DNA of 8,858 nt, taken from the NCBI GenBank assembly GCA_026169575.1, contig JAPFCT010000334.1, positions 1 to 8,858 on the forward strand, read 5' to 3'. The notes below the pieces were generated by a model. That model was not told where the DNA came from, ran no database searches, and worked only from the letters and a program-made list of their open reading frames with translations. The position numbers were made by a program, and so were the translations under genes. This document shows, piece after piece, positions 5,264 to 8,858 of this stretch (within the stretch, counting starts at the first letter, position 1; each line of letters begins with the position of its first letter). The stretch comes from Faecalimonas sp. Its GTDB lineage: Bacteria > Bacillota_A > Clostridia > Lachnospirales > Lachnospiraceae.

Positions 5264-6010
5264 ATGAGAAACATACTACTTACATTAGAATATGATGGCA
5301 GCCGCTATCAGGGCTGGCAGCGCCTCGGAAAAGGAGAATCGACAAACACCGTTTCCAACAAGATATTAGAAGTGCTTAAAAAGATGACAAATGAGGACAT
5401 CGAATTGTTCTGTGGAGCCCGCACAGAAGTCGGCGTCCATGCTTACGGGCAAGTTGTCAATTTTAAAACAACAACAGATATGTCTTTATTAGAGATCAAG
5501 TATTACATGAACCGCTATCTTCCGATGGATATCGCCGTACTTTCCGTGGAAGAGAAACCGGAGCGTTTCCATGCAAGTCTCAACGCCAAAAGCCGAATCT
5601 ATCTGTACCGCATCGCCATCGCGGAAGTCCCAAGCGTGTTCGACCGCAAGTATACTTACCATTCTTTCAGAAAGCCGGACACAGAGCGGATGCGTCAGGC
5701 AGCGCTTCTCCTTGCAGGAAAACATGACTTCAAGAAATTTTCGACGGTAAAGAAAAGCAAATCTACCGAGAAGGAAATTCTGAACATCGACATTTACGAA
5801 GATCTGGAGGAAATCCAGATCACACTGGAGGCAACAGATTTTCTCCACAACATGCCCCGCATGATTCTCTCCACACTGCTTGACATCGGACTTGGAATCC
5901 GCCGCAAGGAAGAGATTGACGAGATTTTCTCCCCTGCTTCTGATGTCATGGCAAGCGCACCTTGCGACCCAAAAGGACTTTACCTGCAGGAAGTTGTCTA
6001 TGACCGTTAA
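5264..6010 (+). CDS. TruA-like pseudouridine synthase with Glu at the catalytic Asp position
   Basis: The 248-residue protein has the TruA fold signature from end to end: an N-terminal LTLEYDGSRYQGWQR strand, the active-site motif RTEVGVHAYGQ at 53-63, the RIYLYRI strand with Y113 and Y115, the FLHNMPR segment with R199, and a C-terminal APCDPKGLYL segment. TruA makes pseudouridine at positions 38-40 of tRNA anticodon arms. In known enzymes the motif reads RTDAGVHA and the Asp is the essential catalytic residue; here codon GAA gives Glu at 55. Other usually conserved spots also differ, such as TVSNK where TVQG is usual and FHAS where FHAR is usual. It is therefore a divergent paralogue, perhaps acting as an RNA-binding protein or with altered chemistry. 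AAAGGA 6 bases upstream fixes the start at 5264. The aldo/keto reductase follows after 35 bases. Confidence 0.88.
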   Translation: MRNILLTLEYDGSRYQGWQRLGKGESTNTVSNKILEVLKKMTNEDIELFCGARTEVGVHAYGQVVNFKTTTDMSLLEIKYYMNRYLPMDIAVLSVEEKPERFHASLNAKSRIYLYRIAIAEVPSVFDRKYTYHSFRKPDTERMRQAALLLAGKHDFKKFSTVKKSKSTEKEILNIDIYEDLEEIQITLEATDFLHNMPRMILSTLLDIGLGIRRKEEIDEIFSPASDVMASAPCDPKGLYLQEVVYDR

Positions 6011-6045
6011 GTATTGCATTATGAAAAAAGGAGGTTCTATATTTT

Positions 6046-7026
6046 ATGAAATTATTACCAATCGGAACATCAGATTTAAAAACACCTTACATCGGCATGG
6101 GAACATGGGCGATCGGCGGAGGTGTATGGTGGGGTGAAAATGACGATGCCCTCTCCATCCGCACCGTCCACGAAGCATTGGATCATGGAATCACATGGAT
6201 CGATACTGCTCCGGTATACGGAGTCGGGCACAGCGAAGAAGTTGTCGGGAAAGCATTGAAGGACAGACGTAAAGATGCGATTCTCTCCACCAAATGCGGC
6301 CTGGAATGGAGACACGAGACACCTTGTTTCCATAAGGTCATCGAAGGGAAACATATTTACCGGGATCTGTCTGCCAAAAGTATCCGTCAGGACGTGGATG
6401 AAAGTCTGAGACGTCTTCAGACCGATTACATTGACCTTCTGTATACCCACTGGCAGACACCGGATCTTTCTCTTTTCCCGCTCGAAGAGACGATGGACAC
6501 TCTGATGGCACTGAAAAAAGAAGGAAAAATCCGCGCGATCGGAGCCTCCAATGTCACACCGGAACAGATAGAACTTTATTGTCAATACGGACAGCTGGAT
6601 GTGATCCAGGAAAAATACAGTCTGCTCGATCAGCGGATCCGCACAGATCTCCTTCCGACCTGCCAGAAACACCAGGTATCCATCCAGGCATACTCGCCGT
6701 TGGAACAGGGGCTTCTGACCGGGAAAGTGACAATGGATACCGTCCTCTCTGATACAGATGTCCGCAACAATAATCGTTTCTGGAAGAGTGACCGCCGCAA
6801 GGAAGTCCTTTCCATGCTGGATTCCTGGAAGCCAATGCTGGAAAAGTACAACTGCTCTTACAGCAGCCTTGTCATTGCCCTGACCGCGGCTACGATTCCG
6901 GACCTTCACATTCTCTGCGGAGCTAGAAAGCCGGAGCAGCTGATCGATAATGCAAACGCACTTTCTCTGACTCTGGATGAGGAAGACATCCGCCAGATGC
7001 TTGCCTTCGTCCCTGCCCAGGATTAA
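6046..7026 (+). CDS. Aldo/keto reductase family oxidoreductase
   Basis: The 326-residue protein is a complete (beta/alpha)8 aldo/keto reductase. The catalytic tetrad is visible: D53 (WIDTAPVYG), Y58, K83 (STKCG) and H135 (YTHWQ). Later segments fit NADPH binding, including GASNV at 166-170, the AYSPLEQGLLTGK loop at 215-227, and CGARKPEQLIDNANA near the C-terminus. It should reduce an aldehyde or ketone with NADPH in the cytoplasm, but the substrate is not predictable. The start at 6046 has AAAGGAGG 11 bases upstream, a rather long spacing. It lies 35 bases after the truA-like gene and 16 bases before the broken methyltransferase, so the three are likely one transcript. No functional link to tRNA modification is evident. 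Confidence 0.93.
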   Translation: MKLLPIGTSDLKTPYIGMGTWAIGGGVWWGENDDALSIRTVHEALDHGITWIDTAPVYGVGHSEEVVGKALKDRRKDAILSTKCGLEWRHETPCFHKVIEGKHIYRDLSAKSIRQDVDESLRRLQTDYIDLLYTHWQTPDLSLFPLEETMDTLMALKKEGKIRAIGASNVTPEQIELYCQYGQLDVIQEKYSLLDQRIRTDLLPTCQKHQVSIQAYSPLEQGLLTGKVTMDTVLSDTDVRNNNRFWKSDRRKEVLSMLDSWKPMLEKYNCSYSSLVIALTAATIPDLHILCGARKPEQLIDNANALSLTLDEEDIRQMLAFVPAQD

Positions 7027-7042
7027 AGCAGGAGGAAATAAC

Positions 7043-7327
7043 TTGGAACAGATTAGACAAAACTATTATGGGAACTTATGTACCAAAATGTACGAAATTT
7101 TACATAAAGAAGCGCCCGCGGACGAACTGGATTTTTATCTTTCTTATGCAGAAAAAGGAAAAAAGATTCTGGAACCTCTGTGCGGAAGCGGACGTTTTCT
7201 TGTCCCTTTCCTGAAACGTGGATTTATGATTAGCGGAATTGACCTGTCAGAAGAGATGCTTGCCAGGCTGAAGCAGAAAGCGCCAACCGCTTCTGTCTCC
7301 TGCATAGATCTTCTTCAGTATACTTGA
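7043..7327 (+). pseudogene. Truncated SAM-dependent methyltransferase, N-terminal half only
   Basis: Only 94 codons remain of a class I SAM-dependent methyltransferase. The SAM-binding half is intact: motif I ILEPLCGSGR at 42-51, the acidic ribose-binding position D67 in SGIDLSEEML, and motif III around D89 (CIDLLQ). The frame then stops at TGA 7325-7327, where full-length relatives (commonly about 230-260 residues) continue into the substrate-binding half. No downstream frame before 7463 resembles the missing part, so this looks like a deletion rather than a single frameshift. The start is a TTG with AGGAGGA 6 bases upstream; the frame is open from 6977, but earlier ATGs lie in the reductase gene. 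It is probably a remnant, though the intact ribosome site means a short product could still be made. Confidence 0.75.
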
Positions 7328-7356
7328 CCTCCCAGTCACATCTGCATAGGAGGTCA
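7325..7356. repeat. 8-bp inverted repeat at the methyltransferase truncation point
   Basis: TGACCTCC (7325-7332) and GGAGGTCA (7349-7356) are exact reverse complements around a 16-base loop. The left arm begins at the stop codon of the truncated gene. The right arm contains an AGGAGG-like sequence but no gene follows it. Confidence 0.6.
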
Positions 7357-7385
7357 GAAAAAGGAACTGCCTTCATGATTGTAAC

Positions 7386-7403
7386 CTGCTTACCGAAAAG
7401 CAG
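7386..7403. repeat. 6-bp inverted repeat
   Basis: CTGCTT (7386-7391) and AAGCAG (7398-7403) could form a small hairpin with a 6-base loop. It is weak alone, but lies between two stronger inverted repeats. Confidence 0.35.
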
Positions 7404-7409
7404 AGAAAA

Positions 7410-7464
7410 ATAAAAAATATTTCTGCGCCAGCTATAAAAAGCCAGTAGCAGAAATATTTTTTAT
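7410..7464. terminator. Bidirectional 17-bp stem terminator between convergent units
   Basis: Bases 7410-7426 pair without mismatch with 7448-7464 around a 21-base loop. Each arm carries an A6 or T6 run at the outer end, so both strands show a hairpin ending in T residues. It sits between the plus-strand methyltransferase remnant and the end of the minus-strand patatin gene. Confidence 0.8.
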
Positions 7465-7513
7465 GCTCTTAATATTTAGAAAAAATTGCAAGGCAGCCTC
7501 GTCCTTTTATTTC

Positions 7514-8374
7514 TTATTCTTCTTCCTGCAAATATTCCAGCAGGTTGTGATACTGCTTTTTCATGTAATTGTAACCGTGATTGTAAAAATCTGTCAACGT
7601 ATCTGTGTTCCGCTCCAGCCTGGACACAGTCTTCATCTGCGGTCTGAGTACGAAAATCTTCCCTTCCTCTTCCAGCTTTTCGATCTTCTCCATTGTGCGG
7701 TTATAGACAATACTGCGTCTTGCGATCGTGCGGATCAGATTTGGATAAGTCTTGTAGGATGAACGGTAAATCTTCATCACCCCTTTTGACGGCAGCTTCT
7801 TGCGGTATCCCGGATTTCTTGTCAGGATCACAACGATCTTGTCATTTCCAATCTCAAGCGCCCGTTCGATCGGAACAGAATCTGCAAGTCCGCCATCCAG
7901 ATACGGTGTCCCATCAATATTCACGATCGGTGAAAACAATGGGAGACTGCTGGAAGCCCGGCAGACCTTCATCAGCCGTTTCGGATCTGAATCTTCCGTC
8001 ATGTACTCTGCCTTTCCCGTCACACAGTTTGTTGTGACCATCTCACATACGACATCCGACTGAAAATATGTGTCAAAATCAAATGGATAGACTTCGTTTG
8101 GAAATTTGTCAAAGATCATATCCATGTCGATCAGACTTCTCTCCCGGACAAATTTTCTGAGGTTGATATAATCATACTCTTTTTCTGTGTGGATCATACA
8201 GTCTCTTGTCCTGCCGATCTGTTTTGATACATAGTCCAGTCCGTTGCAGGCCCCTGCTGATACCCCTATAACGTGTGACATATATAACTTCTGTTCCATC
8301 AGAAAGTCCAGTGCACCTGAGGTAAATACTCCTCTTGTCGCACCGCCCTCCAAAACCAGTGTTGCTTTTTCCAT
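7514..8374 (-). CDS. Patatin-like phospholipase family protein
   Basis: The 286-residue protein begins with LVLEGGATRGVFTSGAL, the glycine-rich oxyanion loop, followed by the nucleophile elbow GVSAG (S39 when counted from the start at 8374) and YLDGGLADSVP with the catalytic D160. This Ser-Asp dyad defines patatin-like lipid acyl hydrolases; the overall layout and length recall bacterial YjjU/RssA-type proteins. It probably hydrolyses acyl chains of phospholipids or related esters in the cytoplasm or at the inner membrane face; no signal peptide or membrane helix is present. I choose ATG 8374 over ATG 8380 because GAGGA is 6 bases from the former but touches the latter. Substrate and physiological role are unknown. 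It has its own promoter and is convergent with the truA-like operon. Confidence 0.92.
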   Translation of the reverse strand: MEKATLVLEGGATRGVFTSGALDFLMEQKLYMSHVIGVSAGACNGLDYVSKQIGRTRDCMIHTEKEYDYINLRKFVRERSLIDMDMIFDKFPNEVYPFDFDTYFQSDVVCEMVTTNCVTGKAEYMTEDSDPKRLMKVCRASSSLPLFSPIVNIDGTPYLDGGLADSVPIERALEIGNDKIVVILTRNPGYRKKLPSKGVMKIYRSSYKTYPNLIRTIARRSIVYNRTMEKIEKLEEEGKIFVLRPQMKTVSRLERNTDTLTDFYNHGYNYMKKQYHNLLEYLQEEE

Positions 8375-8401
8375 ACGCATTCCTCGCTTTGCTTTTTTTA
8401 A

Positions 8402-8429
8402 ATTATATACCCTTTCGCTTCTCTTTCAA
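8402..8429 (-). promoter_or_regulatory. Vegetative promoter for the patatin-like gene
   Basis: On the minus strand, TTGAAA (plus 8424-8429) is followed after 16 bases by a perfect TATAAT (plus 8402-8407), about 28 bases upstream of the chosen start. This is a good housekeeping-type promoter. Confidence 0.7.
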
Positions 8430-8469
8430 ACAAAATTTTTCTTAATTTTCTCCAAAGATCTGCTTTGCC

Positions 8470-8498
8470 TTGCCATTTTTATCTTCTCATGGTAAGAT
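8470..8498 (+). promoter_or_regulatory. Vegetative promoter for the ABC-F gene
   Basis: TTGCCA (8470-8475), 17 bases, then TAAGAT (8493-8498) preceded by TGG as an extended -10. Transcription would start near 8505, leaving a leader of about 95 bases. A 7-bp inverted repeat, TTATCTT (8479-8485) with AAGATAA (8494-8500), covers spacer and -10 and could be an operator. Confidence 0.65.
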
Positions 8499-8500
8499 AA

Positions 8501-8565
8501 GGCTTGGAAATATCCGTAAACAAGCCAGTTTCCGCAGAGGAACCTAAGCTGCTGATTTCTGGCAG
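8501..8565 (+). promoter_or_regulatory. Possible structured leader upstream of the ABC-F gene
   Basis: Short inverted repeats follow one another in the untranslated region: GGCTTG/CAAGCC (8501-8506 with 8521-8526), TTCC/GGAA (8530-8533 with 8539-8542) and CTGC/GCAG (8549-8552 with 8562-8565). Some ABC-F resistance genes are controlled by leader attenuation, but no clear leader peptide or U-rich terminator is seen, so regulation is speculative. Confidence 0.25.
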
Positions 8566-8599
8566 AAAATAAATGAAACAGACAAAGGAGATTTATCAG

Positions 8600-8858
8600 A
8601 TGATTAGTGCAAATAATATTACATTACGTCTTGGCAAAAAAGCGCTGTTTGAAGATGTCAACATCAAGTTCACAGCCGGCAACTGCTACGGTATGATCGG
8701 TGCAAACGGTGCAGGAAAGTCTACGTTCTTAAAGATTCTTTCCGGTCAGTTAGAGCCGACAAAGGGAGAAGTCGTTATCACTCCGGGAGAACGTCTCTCT
8801 TTCCTCCAGCGGGATCACTTTAAGTACGATGAAGTTCTCGTACTGGATACCGTTATCA
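8600..8858 (+). CDS. ABC-F family ATPase, N-terminal fragment cut by the window edge
   Basis: The visible 86 residues start MISANNITLRLGKKALFEDV and contain a Walker A motif GANGAGKST (34-42) and a probable Q-loop at Q70 (LSFLQRDHF). The short, direct entry into the nucleotide-binding domain without membrane helices is typical of ABC-F proteins, soluble twin-ATPase proteins that act on ribosomes; the sequence most resembles the YbiT-like branch. The signature motif, second ATPase domain and inter-domain linker lie outside the window, so an antibiotic-resistance role cannot be judged. AAAGGAG 9 bases upstream fixes the start at 8600; an in-frame ATG at 8573 lacks a ribosome site. It is transcribed away from the patatin-like gene. 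Confidence 0.88.
   Translation, partial: MISANNITLRLGKKALFEDVNIKFTAGNCYGMIGANGAGKSTFLKILSGQLEPTKGEVVITPGERLSFLQRDHFKYDEVLVLDTVI

Noticed and set aside
5489..6019. 176-codon minus-strand open frame opposite the truA-like gene.
   Set aside because: Antisense shadow of a recognised protein, with no start signal of its own.
6076..6909. 277-codon minus-strand open frame opposite the aldo/keto reductase.
   Set aside because: The plus strand encodes a full enzyme with its catalytic tetrad. The antisense frame is a by-product of its codon pattern and lacks a ribosome site.
7375..7413. Possible 12-codon ORF (MIVTCLPKSREK) downstream of an AGGAGG-like hairpin arm.
   Set aside because: Spacing of about 20 bases from the putative ribosome site and minimal length. 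It also shows no likeness to the missing methyltransferase half.
8573..8599. In-frame upstream ATG that would extend the ABC-F protein by nine residues.
   Set aside because: No ribosome site precedes it, while AAAGGAG sits at correct spacing for ATG 8600, where family members normally begin.

Overview
The window looks like chromosomal DNA of an anaerobic Firmicute, most likely a Lachnospiraceae-type gut Clostridium. This rests on the moderate, A+T-leaning composition, strong AGGAGG-type ribosome sites, short extended -10 promoters, long-stem hairpin terminators, and the kinds of proteins encoded. No tRNA, rRNA, CRISPR array, insertion sequence or phage gene was seen.

Left part (1-1545), minus strand: a two-gene unit with a cysteine-rich C_GCAxxG_C_C-type putative redox protein followed 19 bases later by a ten-helix TDT (TehA/SLAC1-like) transporter. 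Middle-left (1546-3186): a plus-strand gene for a 79-residue Cys/Gly-rich repeat protein, a convergent 45-codon charged protein on the minus strand, and two overlapping plus-strand genes of unknown function. Three promoters here resemble mother-cell sporulation (sigma-K or sigma-E) promoters. A spore-envelope role is a testable guess, not a demonstrated one.

Centre (3187-5220): a large hairpin terminator, then a minus-strand operon with an unrecognised 165-residue protein followed by an M24B Xaa-Pro aminopeptidase (PepP). That operon diverges from a TruA-like gene through back-to-back extended -10 promoters sharing a 7-bp inverted repeat. The TruA-like protein has Glu where the catalytic Asp of pseudouridine synthases belongs.

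Right part (5264-8858): the truA-like gene, an aldo/keto reductase and a broken SAM-methyltransferase gene are co-directional and closely spaced. They end at a cluster of inverted repeats, the last a 17-bp stem that probably terminates transcription in both directions. A convergent minus-strand patatin-like phospholipase follows. Its promoter is divergent from a strong promoter, with a 95-base structured leader, for an ABC-F ATPase gene that runs off the right edge.

Most of the window is ordinary core genome. The points that stand out are the Cys/Gly repeat protein and its neighbours, the TruA-like catalytic substitution, the overlapping unknown gene pair, and the truncated methyltransferase.
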